From Gammaproteobacteria bacterium (GTDB taxonomy: Bacteria > Pseudomonadota > Gammaproteobacteria > Steroidobacterales > Steroidobacteraceae): a stretch of 14,611 nt of DNA. The stretch is taken from positions 1 to 14,611 of the forward strand of contig RFTM01000008.1 of NCBI GenBank assembly GCA_009923475.1. The letters are read 5' to 3'. A program made the translations under genes and the position numbers. Below the pieces are notes generated by a model. That model did no database searches. It saw only the letters and a list, made by a program, of their open reading frames with translations, and had not been told where the DNA came from. Shown here piece by piece: positions 6,634 through 14,189 of the stretch (within the stretch, counting starts at the first letter, position 1; every line of letters begins with the position of its first letter).

Positions 6634-8157
6634 ATGGCCAGTATCAGAGGTTTGCGCGAGCGCGCTTTCCACGTCCTTTTCGACGGCGAGAACGGCCCCG
6701 CCTCTGCGCGGCGCATCGACTCCTTCATCACATGGCTGATCATAGCCAATCTTGCAGTCCTCGTCCTCGAGCATTTCCCGGTCTACTCCGGGAACGAACA
6801 TCTCTTCCAGCTGTTCGACGAGGCGTCGATCTACCTGTTCACGCTCGAGTATGCGTTGCGTCTGTTCGCGGCCGCCGGCGATCCTGTGTTCCGCGGCAAG
6901 AGGGTGCCTGCCCTGCGACAGGCGATCACGCCGTTCGCCCTCATCGACCTTGCGGTGATCGGCCCTTATTGGCTGCATCTGCTCGGCGTGGTCGAACTGG
7001 ATCTGCGCGTATTGCGGGTCTTGCGGCTTCTGCGCTTGCTGAAGCTGATGCGGGATTTCGTCCCGGCGTTGCAGCAGTTCCGTCGCGCAAACAAGGGCCG
7101 CACGCTTCGGCAAAAGGTCGACTCGCTGGTCAACGAGACGCCAACCTCGGGTGCTTTGCATGCGCAGGTGGACCTGATCCTGATGATCGTCATCATCCTC
7201 AGCGTCGTGGCCGTGGTGCTCGAGACCGTGCCGTTCATCCATGATCCCTTGAGCCATGAATTCAAGATTTTCGACAAGGTCTCGGTTTTCCTCTTCACGG
7301 CCGAGTACTTGTTGCGGCTCTACGCGGCACCGGAGGCGGACGCCGGCAAGAAACCTTTCGTTCAGCGTTTTTCATGGGTCTTCAAGCCGTCTTCCCTGGT
7401 CGACCTGATCGCGATCGCGCCTTGGTATCTCCATCTCTTCTTCCCCGGCGTCGTCGACCTGCGTTTCATCCGCATCCTGCGCGTGCTGCGGATCCTGAAG
7501 CTCACCCGGTACAACACGGCGATGAAGACGTTCAGCGACGTCATGCGGCGTGAACAGCGGGCTTTCTTCGCAGCCATGTTCGTCACGTTCCTGATAACGA
7601 TCCTCGCAGGCGCGATCGTCTATGAGGTGGAGCATGCGGCCCAACCCGAGAAGTTCGATACCATGCCGCGCGCGATGTACTGGGCGGTCGTCACGCTCGC
7701 CAGCGTCGGATACGGGGACATCTCGCCGGTGACGCCGCTCGGTCAGGCGTTCACCATGGTGCTCGCCCTGCTTGGCATCGGTATCGTCGCATTGCCTGCT
7801 GGAATACTCGGGTCGGCTTTTTCCGACCAGCTCCATCAGCAGCGTGAGGAGATGATCCAGAGAGTCGAGGACGCTTTGGCGGACGGTGTCATCACCGAGG
7901 CGGAGGCGAGAGCGCTTGAGCAGGAGCGCATACGGTTGCACATGAGCGTCGAGCAGTTCGAGATACTCAAGAACCGCGCCATCGCCCGCCGAGGCATCAG
8001 CGGCTCCGCTTCCGCGGTGCTCAAGGCGGTGCACAACGATCTCGCGTTGATCCAGTTGCGCCTGCATTCGTTGCCTGCGGACCAGGCCATGGTCGGACTG
8101 GAAAAGCTCGACCTAACAGAGACACAGCGGGCGGCGTTCCGCGTCCTTCTCAAGTGA
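6634..8157 (+). CDS. Ion channel with two tandem voltage-sensor domains and one K+-type pore
   Basis: A 507-residue inner-membrane channel. First voltage-sensor domain, about 29-142: S1 29-48, S2 59-80 ([13 protein letters not shown]), S3 99-117 (IDLAVIGP), and S4 with basic residues every third position (R125, R128, R131, R134, K137, R140). There is no pore after it; a soluble linker leads to a second complete domain at 179-293 with S2 [14 protein letters not shown]3 VDLIAIAP and S4 basic residues 277, 280, 283, 286, 289 and 292. Then S5 (about 309-332), the selectivity filter SVGYGD (357-362, nt 7702-7719), S6 (about 370-397) with the LPAG hinge, and a helical, probably coiled-coil cytoplasmic tail to 507. 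The filter indicates K+ selectivity. Ordinary bacterial Kv channels have one voltage sensor per pore and about 250-350 residues. It ends next to the tRNA gene, on the opposite strand. Confidence 0.93.
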   Translation: MASIRGLRERAFHVLFDGENGPASARRIDSFITWLIIANLAVLVLEHFPVYSGNEHLFQLFDEASIYLFTLEYALRLFAAAGDPVFRGKRVPALRQAITPFALIDLAVIGPYWLHLLGVVELDLRVLRVLRLLRLLKLMRDFVPALQQFRRANKGRTLRQKVDSLVNETPTSGALHAQVDLILMIVIILSVVAVVLETVPFIHDPLSHEFKIFDKVSVFLFTAEYLLRLYAAPEADAGKKPFVQRFSWVFKPSSLVDLIAIAPWYLHLFFPGVVDLRFIRILRVLRILKLTRYNTAMKTFSDVMRREQRAFFAAMFVTFLITILAGAIVYEVEHAAQPEKFDTMPRAMYWAVVTLASVGYGDISPVTPLGQAFTMVLALLGIGIVALPAGILGSAFSDQLHQQREEMIQRVEDALADGVITEAEARALEQERIRLHMSVEQFEILKNRAIARRGISGSASAVLKAVHNDLALIQLRLHSLPADQAMVGLEKLDLTETQRAAFRVLLK

Positions 8158-8207
8158 GATGAAGGGCCGCCCATGGCCGTTCATGGCCCGGTCGTTGCGG
8201 GTATGGA

Positions 8208-8284
8208 TGGCGCGCCCGGCGAGATTCGAACTCACGACCCCTGCCTTCGGAGGGCAGTACTCTATCCAGCTGAGCTACGGGCGC
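8208..8284 (-). tRNA. tRNA-Arg, anticodon CCG
   Basis: Read on the minus strand, a full cloverleaf is present. The acceptor stem GCGCCCG pairs perfectly with CGGGCGC. The D arm is GCTC/GAGT, the anticodon stem CTGCC/GGCAG has the 7-base loop CTCCGAA (anticodon CCG), the variable loop is GGGTC, and the T arm is GTGAG-TTCGAAT-CTCGC. The discriminator is G and the CCA end is encoded (8210-8208). CCG reads the arginine codon CGG, frequent in such GC-rich genes. The 3' end faces the flagellar half of the window, the orientation in which tRNA genes usually border integrated islands. Confidence 0.98.
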
Positions 8285-8292
8285 CCGCGGTC

Positions 8293-8298
8293 ATTATA
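8293..8298 (-). promoter_or_regulatory. -10 box of the tRNA-Arg promoter
   Basis: A perfect TATAAT lies on the minus strand at 8298-8293, 8 bases before the mature tRNA 5' end and one base after the corA stop codon (8302-8300). Transcription from it would start within about 2-3 bases of the mature end. No good -35 is seen; the best is TTCAAG (8323-8318) with a 19-base spacer, inside the last codons of corA. Confidence 0.65.
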
Positions 8299-8299
8299 A

Positions 8300-9277
8300 C
8301 TACAACCACCCCAGCCGCTTGAACGCCCACCAGGGCACCACGGCCGACAGCACCATCATCCCCACCGCGGCCCAGAAGCCCCAGGGCTGGCCGGAGGTCG
8401 GGATCAGCTCGAAGTTCATGCCGAAGATCGAGCCGATCACGGACGGCGGCAGCAGCACGACGGTCGCGACCGAGAAGATCTTGAGGATGTTGTTCTGGTC
8501 GATGTTGATCATGCCGAGGGTGGCGTCGAGCTGGAACTGCACCTTGGAGGCGATGAACGCGGCGTGGTCGCTCATCTGGGTGACGTCGCGCGACAGGGTG
8601 CGCAGCCGCGCGCGCACCTCGTTGGTAATCTGCGGATGCTCGGCCTGCTGCAGGAAGGCGAGCAGGCGCGCGAGGCTGGAGAGGGTCTCGCGCGCCTTGG
8701 AGTCGAGGTCGCCGGCGCGGCCGACGCGCTCGAGGATGGCGCGGTAGTCGCGGGTGCGGCGGCGCATGCCGGGCTGCGGCGCGGTGAACACCTCGCTCGA
8801 GAGGGTGTCCATGTCGCTGCCGATGCGCTCGAGCACGTCGGCGATGCGGTTGACCAGCGCCTCGAGCAGGCCCGCGAGGATGGCCACGGCGCTCGCGCAC
8901 TGCGCGGGGTGGCGCTCGGCGTAGGCGATGTAGCGGCGGAACGGCAGCGGGTCGACGTAGCGGTTGGTGACGAGCTTGTCGGCCGTGAGGATGAAGGTGA
9001 TCTGGCTGCTCTCGGGGCGGTCGGTGTCGATCTTGGTGACGACGGTCGCCGTCATGTAGAGCACGCCGGCCTCTTCGTAGAGGCGGTTCGAGGTCTCGAT
9101 CTCGCGCATCTCTTCGCGGGTCGGGACGTCGATGCCGAGCGCGCGCTCGATGCGCAGCTCTTCGTCGGCGCTGGGCTCGAGGAGGTCGATCCAGAGCGCG
9201 GCCGCGGGCGGGTCCGCGTCCGCCGCGAGCGCGTGGCGGTGCAGTCCGCCGTCGTCGGGCAGGAACCCGCTGATCAT
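8300..9277 (-). CDS. corA: CorA-family divalent cation transporter
   Basis: Inner-membrane Mg2+/Co2+ (or Zn2+) transport protein of 325 residues, the usual CorA size. The large N-terminal cytoplasmic domain (about 1-265) has alpha/beta character to about 110 and long helices after 115, including the stalk helix leading into the membrane. Membrane helix 1 is about 267-285, followed by the signature GMNFE (286-290; family GMN motif), and helix 2 is about 299-319. FELIP after GMN is typical of the CorA rather than the ZntB branch, where the motif is GIN. No strong Shine-Dalgarno sequence precedes the ATG at 9277. It follows the broken dsbA by 31 bases and ends 15 bases before the tRNA gene, all on the minus strand. 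Confidence 0.93.
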   Translation of the reverse strand: MISGFLPDDGGLHRHALAADADPPAAALWIDLLEPSADEELRIERALGIDVPTREEMREIETSNRLYEEAGVLYMTATVVTKIDTDRPESSQITFILTADKLVTNRYVDPLPFRRYIAYAERHPAQCASAVAILAGLLEALVNRIADVLERIGSDMDTLSSEVFTAPQPGMRRRTRDYRAILERVGRAGDLDSKARETLSSLARLLAFLQQAEHPQITNEVRARLRTLSRDVTQMSDHAAFIASKVQFQLDATLGMINIDQNNILKIFSVATVVLLPPSVIGSIFGMNFELIPTSGQPWGFWAAVGMMVLSAVVPWWAFKRLGWL

Positions 9278-9308
9278 GCGCGCAGGGGGCGAGCCGCGCG
9301 CCGCGGGG

Positions 9309-9754
9309 TCAGCGGCGCGTCTCCGCGGCGACGAGGTCGTTGATGAGCGCGAGCATCTGCTCGACGCCGCCCGCCATCGAGACGTCGGTGAAGTACTTGC
9401 CGTTGATGATCATGGCCGGGGTGCCCTCGACGCGGTAGCGGCGCGCGAGGTCGTCGGCCTGGCGCAGCTTCACGTCGACGGACATGGAGTTCCAGGCGTT
9501 GGTGAAGGCCGTGGGCTCGACGCCGTTCGCCTTCGCCCAGTCGCGCTGCACGGCGAGCGAGCCTTCGTCGTCGCCGGCCACGAGCGGCGTGCCGCCGCGA
9601 TGGATCGCGTCGAACACCTTGGTGTGCAGGCGGCCGTCCTGCTTGAGGGCCTGGAGCGCGTAATAGAGCGCGCGAAGGCTTGCGGAGCGGCGCCCAGCGC
9701 GAGCGCGGCGACGGCGACGAGCGCGGACGCGTAGCGGATCGCGCGCGCGGCCAT
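9309..9754 (-). pseudogene. dsbA: Broken dsbA: signal peptide joined out of frame to the C-terminal half, active site missing
   Basis: Intact DsbA/DsbA-like proteins are periplasmic thiol oxidases of about 200-215 residues with a CPHC active site. Here an ATG at 9754 encodes a good signal peptide (to QAFA, about residue 28). The frame then continues in nonsense. In another frame, from about 9677, the text resumes as typical DsbA: ALYYALQALKQDGRLHTKVF, then DDEGSLAVQRDWAKANGVE, VEGTPAMIINGKYFTD (with the conserved cis-Pro Thr-Pro pair) and a stop at 9309. The strand-helix segment with CxxC, which should lie between them, is absent, so about 70-80 codons are deleted and the frame is shifted. 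The start overlaps the cytochrome c4 stop by one base, the normal operon arrangement. A true deletion and an assembly error are both possible. Confidence 0.82.
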
Positions 9755-10413
9755 CAGCGCAGGCCCTGGATGTAGCTGGCGAGCGCCGCCATGTCGTCGG
9801 CGCTCAGGCGCTTGGCGATGGTGGTCATCATGTGGCCGTTGCGCGACTTGGTCTTCGCGCCGCTGGTCACGTCCACGTAGCGCTGCTCGGCGGCGTAATC
9901 ATTGAGCTGCTTGATGGTGTAGGTGGCGTGCTGGCCGCGCAGCTTGGGGTAGCCGGCGGTCGTCATGCCGAGGCCGCGCGGGCCGTGGCAGGACAGGCAG
10001 GCCGGGATGCCGCGCGCGCGGTCGCCGCCGCGGTAGAGCGCCTCGCCCGCCTTGACGGTGGCGGGGTCGGCCTCGAGGCCGACCGGCGTCTGGCGCGAGA
10101 AGTAGGCGGCGAGGTCGCGGATGTCGTCGTCGGTGAGCGCGACGGCCATCGGGTACATCACCATGTTGTTGCGATGACCGGCGCGGAACAGCTTGAGCTG
10201 CTCGCTGATGTACGCGGTGCCCTGGCCGGCGAGGTTCGGCCACTCGGGGTTGACGCTGTTGCCGTTCACGCCGTGGCAGGCGGTGCAGACGGCGGCCTTG
10301 GCTTCGCCGGCGGTGGCGGCGGCGGCGTTGTCAGCGCGGGCGACCGTGGTCGTGAGGCCAAGGGCGCAGGTCGCGAACACGGCGAGCAGGGCGGCACGGG
10401 TCGGGGCGGTCAT
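9754..10413 (-). CDS. Diheme cytochrome c4, periplasmic
   Basis: Electron carrier delivering electrons to terminal oxidases such as cbb3. The protein of 219 residues has a Sec signal peptide (to about residue 27, ARA-D) and two cytochrome c domains: heme motif CTACH (43-47) with distal Met around 86-89 (NNMVMYPMA), and CLSCH (139-143) with Met at about 195/196 (NGHMM). GNSVNPEWPNLAGQ and GYPKLRGQHA are typical c4 text. The ATG at 10413 is preferred over a TTG at 10431 because GGAG lies 8 bases upstream (10425-10422). The cytochrome c4 then dsbA order, with a one-base overlap, and divergent engB upstream follow the common gammaproteobacterial arrangement. The 44-base gap to engB must hold both promoters. 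Confidence 0.96.
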   Translation of the reverse strand: MTAPTRAALLAVFATCALGLTTTVARADNAAAATAGEAKAAVCTACHGVNGNSVNPEWPNLAGQGTAYISEQLKLFRAGHRNNMVMYPMAVALTDDDIRDLAAYFSRQTPVGLEADPATVKAGEALYRGGDRARGIPACLSCHGPRGLGMTTAGYPKLRGQHATYTIKQLNDYAAEQRYVDVTSGAKTKSRNGHMMTTIAKRLSADDMAALASYIQGLR

Positions 10414-10457
10414 CGAGCAAGCTCCGGACAACGGGGGCAGGCCGGGAAGTTTACACT

Positions 10458-11051
10458 ATGGCGGTGTCCCGCTTCCCCCAGGCCGATTTCCTGCTGAGCG
10501 TCGCCGCCCCCGCCCAGTTCCCGACCGACTCGGGGGCCGAGGTGGCGTTCGCCGGCCGCTCCAACGCGGGCAAATCGAGCGCCATCAACGCGATCGCCGG
10601 GCGCAAGGCCCTTGCCCGCACCAGCAAGACGCCCGGCCAGACGCGGTTGCTGAACTACTTCGAGCTCGGCCCCGGCCAGCGCATCGTCGACCTGCCGGGC
10701 TACGGCTACGCCGCGGTGCGCGACGACGAGCGTCGCAAATGGGCGCCGCTGATCGACGCCCTGCGGTCGCGCGAAAGCCTGCGCGGCCTGATGCTGATCG
10801 TCGATGCCCGGCGCGGCCTGCGCGACGAGGACCTCGCGCTCATCGAGTGGGCGGAACCGGCGCGGCGCGGGGTGCATGTGCTGCTCTCGAAGGCGGACAA
10901 GCTCAACCAGGCCGAGCGCGCGGCGCTGCTGCGCGAGAGCCGCGGCATCCTCGGCGACGCGGCGACCGTGCAGCTCTTCTCGGCGCATGCGCGGATGGGC
11001 GTGGACGAGGCGCAGACCCGCCTCGCGGGCCTCTGGTCCGGGGCCGGCTGA
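10458..11051 (+). CDS. engB: Ribosome biogenesis GTPase EngB (YihA/YsxC)
   Basis: Essential small GTPase needed for maturation of the large ribosomal subunit. Motifs in order: G1 P-loop GRSNAGKS (33-40), the G2 region with KTPGQT (57-62), G3 DLPG followed by YGY (78-84), G4 SKAD (144-147, where TKAD is usual) and G5 FSA (174-176). The 197 residues match the family. A GGGAAG Shine-Dalgarno sequence (10444-10449) lies 8 bases before the ATG. It is divergent from cytochrome c4 and convergent with polA across the sRNA/terminator region, as in Pseudomonas and enterics. Confidence 0.97.
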   Translation: MAVSRFPQADFLLSVAAPAQFPTDSGAEVAFAGRSNAGKSSAINAIAGRKALARTSKTPGQTRLLNYFELGPGQRIVDLPGYGYAAVRDDERRKWAPLIDALRSRESLRGLMLIVDARRGLRDEDLALIEWAEPARRGVHVLLSKADKLNQAERAALLRESRGILGDAATVQLFSAHARMGVDEAQTRLAGLWSGAG

Positions 11052-11061
11052 GGCCGCAGGC

Positions 11062-11099
11062 AAAAAAAACCCCGGCGACTGTTTTGGCAGAAGCCGGGG
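11062..11099 (-). terminator. Intrinsic terminator downstream of polA / sRNA candidate
   Basis: On the minus strand CCCCGGC (11099-11093) and GCCGGGG (11076-11070) form a 7-bp stem. An inner CTG/CAG stem caps it with loop CCAAAA. Eight T residues follow at once (11069-11062). The T-run orientation makes it a terminator for leftward transcription, not for engB, although the stem may also slow rightward transcripts. Confidence 0.92.
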
Positions 11100-11224
11100 C
11101 CAGACGATCCCGGCACAGGTCTGGAGGCCGGGGCCCGCTCAGGGAGGGAGGAAGCGGGGAACGCATCGCGTTCAAGGGATAAGACCGCGCCATGGGCGGC
11201 AAGTTCCGGGATGCCGGAAAATAA
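11062..11224 (-). ncRNA. Candidate small RNA at the Spot 42/ErsA locus (polA-engB gap)
   Basis: The 227 bases between the polA stop and the strong terminator hold no reading frame of note but do hold ordered structure on the minus strand. An A+T-rich patch with TTGCCG (11258-11253), a 16-base spacer and TATCAA (11236-11231) could start RNA near 11224. Then come a hairpin TTCCGG-CATC-CCGGAA (11219-11204), a hairpin CCCGCT/AGCGGG (11158-11134) whose 13-base loop is the C/U-rich TCCTCCCTCCCTG, a possible hairpin CCAGAC/GTCTGG, and the terminator. Enterics carry spf (Spot 42) and Pseudomonas carries ErsA exactly between polA and engB. The 5' end is a guess, and no sequence identity to either RNA is claimed. 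Confidence 0.55.
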
Positions 11225-11288
11225 AAACGCTTGATATTCAATGACTTGAGCGCGGCAATGTTGCAGGCGCGCTACAGGTCGGGGCGGT

Positions 11289-14102
11289 TCAGTGCGCCTC
11301 GTCCCAGTTGGCGCCGCGGCCCACGTCCACCTTGAGCGGCACCCGCAGGGCACCGCGTCCGGCGGCCACCATGCGCTCGCGCACCGCCTCGGTGACGCGC
11401 TCGACCGCGCCCTCGCGCACCTCGAGCACGAGTTCGTCGTGCACCTGCATGATGAGCCGCGCGTCGCCCTTGCCCTCGCCCGCGCACCAGCGGTCGACCT
11501 CGATCATGGCGAGCTTGATGAGGTCGGCGGCCGTGCCCTGCATCGGCGCGTTGATCGCGCTGCGCTCGGCGTACTGCTGCAGCGCGCGGTTGCGCGAGCG
11601 GATGTCGGGGAGATGCAGCCGGCGGCCGAACACGGTCTCGACGAAGCCGTCCTCGCGCGCCCGCTCGCGCGTGCGGTCCATGTAGGCCTTCACGCCCGGG
11701 TAGCGTTCAAAATAAAGGTCGACGTACTGCTGCGCCTCGGCGCGGCCGATGCCGAGCTGGCGCGCGAGGCCGAAGGCGGACATGCCGTAGATGAGGCCGA
11801 AGTTGATGGCCTTCGCCGAGCGGCGCTGGTCCGGCGTCACCGCCTCGAGCGCGGTGCCGAACACCTCGGCGGCGGTGGCCTGGTGGATGTCGCGGTCGGC
11901 CTCGAAGGCGGCGATGAGGCTCGCGTCGCCCGACAGGTGCGCCATGATGCGCAGCTCCACCTGCGAGTAGTCGGCGGCCACGAGCAGCTGCCCGGGTGGC
12001 GCGATGAAGGCCTGGCGGATGCGCCGCCCCTCGGGCGTGCGGATCGGGATGTTCTGCAGGTTGGGGTCGGTGGACGAGAGCCGGCCGGTCTGCGCCACGG
12101 CCTGGTGGTACGAGGTGTGGACGCGGCCGGTGTCGGGGTTGACCTGCGTCGGCAGCTTGTCGGCGTAGGTGCTGCGCAGCTTGGCGATGCCGCGGTACTC
12201 GAGGATGAGCTTCGGCAGCTTGTACGATTCGGCGAGCTCCTCGAGCACGTCCTCGGCGGTCGAGGGCTGGCCGGTCGGCGTCTTGCGCAGCACCGGCAGC
12301 TGCATCTTCTCGTACAGGATCTGCTGCAATTGTTTGGGCGAGTCGACGTTGAACTCGGTGCCGGCCTCGGCCTGCGCCTCGGCCTTCAGCGCCTCGGCGC
12401 GCTGCGCGAGCTCGACGCCCTGGCGGCGCAGCATCTCGCGGTCGATGAGCACGCCGTGCCGCTCCATGCGCAGCAGCACGGCCACCAGCGGCTGCTCGAA
12501 GTCGCGGTAGAGCCGCGCCAGCAGCGGCTCGCACTCGATGGCCGGCCACAGCGTGCGGTGCAGCCGCATCGTGACGTCGGCGTCCTCGGCGGCGTACTCG
12601 CCGGCGCGCTCCAGCGACACCTGCGAGAACGGGATCTGCTTCGCGCCCTTGCCGGCGACCTCCTCGTAGGTGATGGTCTTGAGGCCGAGGTAGCGCTCGG
12701 CCGCCGAGTCCATGTCGTGGCGCGTGGCGACGCTGTTCCAGACGTAGGACTCGAGCATGCTGTCGAAGGCCATGCCGCCGAGCGCGATGCCGTGGTTGGC
12801 GAGCACGTGCGCGTCGTACTTCAGGTGATGCCCGACCTTGGCGGGCCGCTCCGCCTCGAGCAGGGGCTTGAGCCGCGCGAGCACGGTGTCGCGGTCGAGC
12901 TGCGGCGGTGCGTCGATGGCGTCGTGCGCGAGCGGCACGTAGGCCGCGCGTCCGGGCTCGATGCAGAACGACACGCCGACGATGCGCGCCTGCATGTAGT
13001 CGAGGCTGGTGGTCTCGGTGTCGAAGGCGAAGAGCTCGGCCGCGGCGAGCGCCGCAAGCCAACGCTCGAGCGCGGCCGCATCGAGCACGAGCTCGTAGTC
13101 GCGCGGCGCATCGCGCACCGCGGGGTCCGGCTGCAGCGCGGCATCGCCCGGCGCGGCGGTCGCCGGCAGGTCGGGCGCGGCCTGCCGAGCGCCGGCAGCC
13201 GGGCCGGCGGCGCCATCGTCCGCCGTGGACGCCGCGCCGCCCGTCGTGCCGTCGCCGCCGAGCTTGGCGAGCAGGTTCCGGAAGCCGAGCCGCGTGTAGA
13301 GCGCGCGCAGCGCGGCCTCATCCGGCGCGCGGCGCGCGAGGTCGGCGGTCCCGGCCGGCAGTTCGAGGTCGCAGTGGATGGTCGCGAGCTTGCGCGAGAG
13401 CTCGAGCGTCGCGAGGCCGGCGCGCAGGTTCTCGCCGGTCTTGCCGGGCACCTCGGCAGCGCGGGCCACCAGCTCGTCGAGCGTGCCGTAGCTGCCGAGC
13501 CATTTCGCGGCGGTCTTGGGCCCGACCTTGTCGATGCCCGGGATGCCGTCCGAACTGTCGCCCGCGAGGGCCAGGTAATCGACGATCTGCTCCGGCCAGA
13601 CGTCGAACTTGGCCTTCACGGCGTCGCGGTCGTAGACGCTGCCGGTCATGGTGTTGACCAGCGTGATGCGCGGGCCGACGAGCTGCGCCATGTCCTTGTC
13701 GCCGGTCGAGATCAGCACGCGCTCGCCGGCATCGGCAGCGCGGCGCGCGAGGGTGCCGATGACGTCGTCCGCCTCGACACGCGGCACGCGCAGCAGCGGC
13801 AGGCCGAGCGCCTGCACCGCCTCGAGCAGCGGCTCGACCTGCGCGCGCAGGTCGTCGGGCATGGGCGGACGATGCGCCTTGTATTCCTTGAAGAGCTCGT
13901 CGCGGAAGCTGCCGCCCGGCGCGTCGAACACCACCGCGAGCCGCGCCGCGGGGAACTCGCGCTCGAGCTTCTGCAGCATGTTGAGCACGCCGAGCACGGC
14001 GCCGGTCGGCTCGCCGTGCGGGCCGGTGAGCGGCGGCAGCGCGTGGAACGCGCGGTAGAGGTAGGACGAACCGTCGACGAGGACGAGGTCGGGCGCGTTC
14101 AT
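11289..14102 (-). CDS. polA: DNA polymerase I
   Basis: Gap filling, primer removal and repair synthesis. The full-length protein is 937 residues (E. coli 928). The N-terminal 5'-nuclease, about 1-285, shows ADDVIGTLA (111-119), STGDKDMAQL (132-141) and GDSSDGIPGI (181-190). An Ala/Gly/Pro-rich linker covers about 284-332. The 3'-5' exonuclease domain, about 335-525, keeps its acids: D361 and E363 (DTETTSLD), D430 and YAAEDAD (503-509). Polymerase motif A is DYSQVELRIMAHLSGD with D711; motif B is RRSAKAINFGLIYG (760-773); motif C is VHDE with D889 and E890. All three activities therefore look intact. A weak GGGGA lies 7 bases before the ATG. A strong terminator ends about 20 bases upstream of the start, leaving little room for a separate promoter. 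Confidence 0.98.
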   Translation of the reverse strand: MNAPDLVLVDGSSYLYRAFHALPPLTGPHGEPTGAVLGVLNMLQKLEREFPAARLAVVFDAPGGSFRDELFKEYKAHRPPMPDDLRAQVEPLLEAVQALGLPLLRVPRVEADDVIGTLARRAADAGERVLISTGDKDMAQLVGPRITLVNTMTGSVYDRDAVKAKFDVWPEQIVDYLALAGDSSDGIPGIDKVGPKTAAKWLGSYGTLDELVARAAEVPGKTGENLRAGLATLELSRKLATIHCDLELPAGTADLARRAPDEAALRALYTRLGFRNLLAKLGGDGTTGGAASTADDGAAGPAAGARQAAPDLPATAAPGDAALQPDPAVRDAPRDYELVLDAAALERWLAALAAAELFAFDTETTSLDYMQARIVGVSFCIEPGRAAYVPLAHDAIDAPPQLDRDTVLARLKPLLEAERPAKVGHHLKYDAHVLANHGIALGGMAFDSMLESYVWNSVATRHDMDSAAERYLGLKTITYEEVAGKGAKQIPFSQVSLERAGEYAAEDADVTMRLHRTLWPAIECEPLLARLYRDFEQPLVAVLLRMERHGVLIDREMLRRQGVELAQRAEALKAEAQAEAGTEFNVDSPKQLQQILYEKMQLPVLRKTPTGQPSTAEDVLEELAESYKLPKLILEYRGIAKLRSTYADKLPTQVNPDTGRVHTSYHQAVAQTGRLSSTDPNLQNIPIRTPEGRRIRQAFIAPPGQLLVAADYSQVELRIMAHLSGDASLIAAFEADRDIHQATAAEVFGTALEAVTPDQRRSAKAINFGLIYGMSAFGLARQLGIGRAEAQQYVDLYFERYPGVKAYMDRTRERAREDGFVETVFGRRLHLPDIRSRNRALQQYAERSAINAPMQGTAADLIKLAMIEVDRWCAGEGKGDARLIMQVHDELVLEVREGAVERVTEAVRERMVAAGRGALRVPLKVDVGRGANWDEAH

Positions 14103-14121
14103 GGGTCAGTCCCCACCAATG

Positions 14122-14169
14122 AAAACGGGGCTCCGGACAGCGCGCGCATCGCCGCTGCCCGGGCCCCGT
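14122..14169 (-). terminator. Strong intrinsic terminator between HiPIP and polA
   Basis: On the minus strand ACGGGGC (14169-14163) pairs with GCCCCGT (14131-14125). Inside it CCGGGCAGCG pairs with CGCTGTCCGG, with one G-T wobble and one bulged A, giving roughly 17 base pairs. It is followed by a short T-run (14125-14122). It ends the HiPIP transcript and lies only about 20 bases before the polA start. Confidence 0.8.
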
Positions 14170-14189
14170 GCGTGGACTTCAGGCGGTCG

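Noticed and set aside
8163..8190. Possible terminator between the channel gene and the tRNA, with GGGCC and GGCCC arms and a repeated CATGGCC
   Set aside because: The arms are short, the pairing is ambiguous and no T-run follows on either strand, so I do not call it.
1..8207. Direct repeat of the tRNA 3' end as an attachment site for an island
   Set aside because: No copy was found by eye in the left half; the far end of any island would lie outside the window.
8564..9343. A 259-codon plus-strand frame opposite corA
   Set aside because: Antisense shadow of a CorA gene whose GMN motif and membrane helices are clear.
9832..10497. A 221-codon plus-strand frame opposite cytochrome c4, rich in Gly, Ala and Val
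   Set aside because: Complement of a well-supported heme protein gene; GC-rich genes often leave such long open antisense frames.
10561..10900. EngB G4 motif SKAD instead of TKAD as a defect
   Set aside because: Ser for Thr at this position is conservative, the Lys and Asp that read guanine are present, and all other motifs are intact.
11707..13062. A 451-codon minus-strand frame inside polA, rich in Arg and Ala
   Set aside because: Same strand but out of frame with the intact polymerase gene; its composition is that of a frame shadow.
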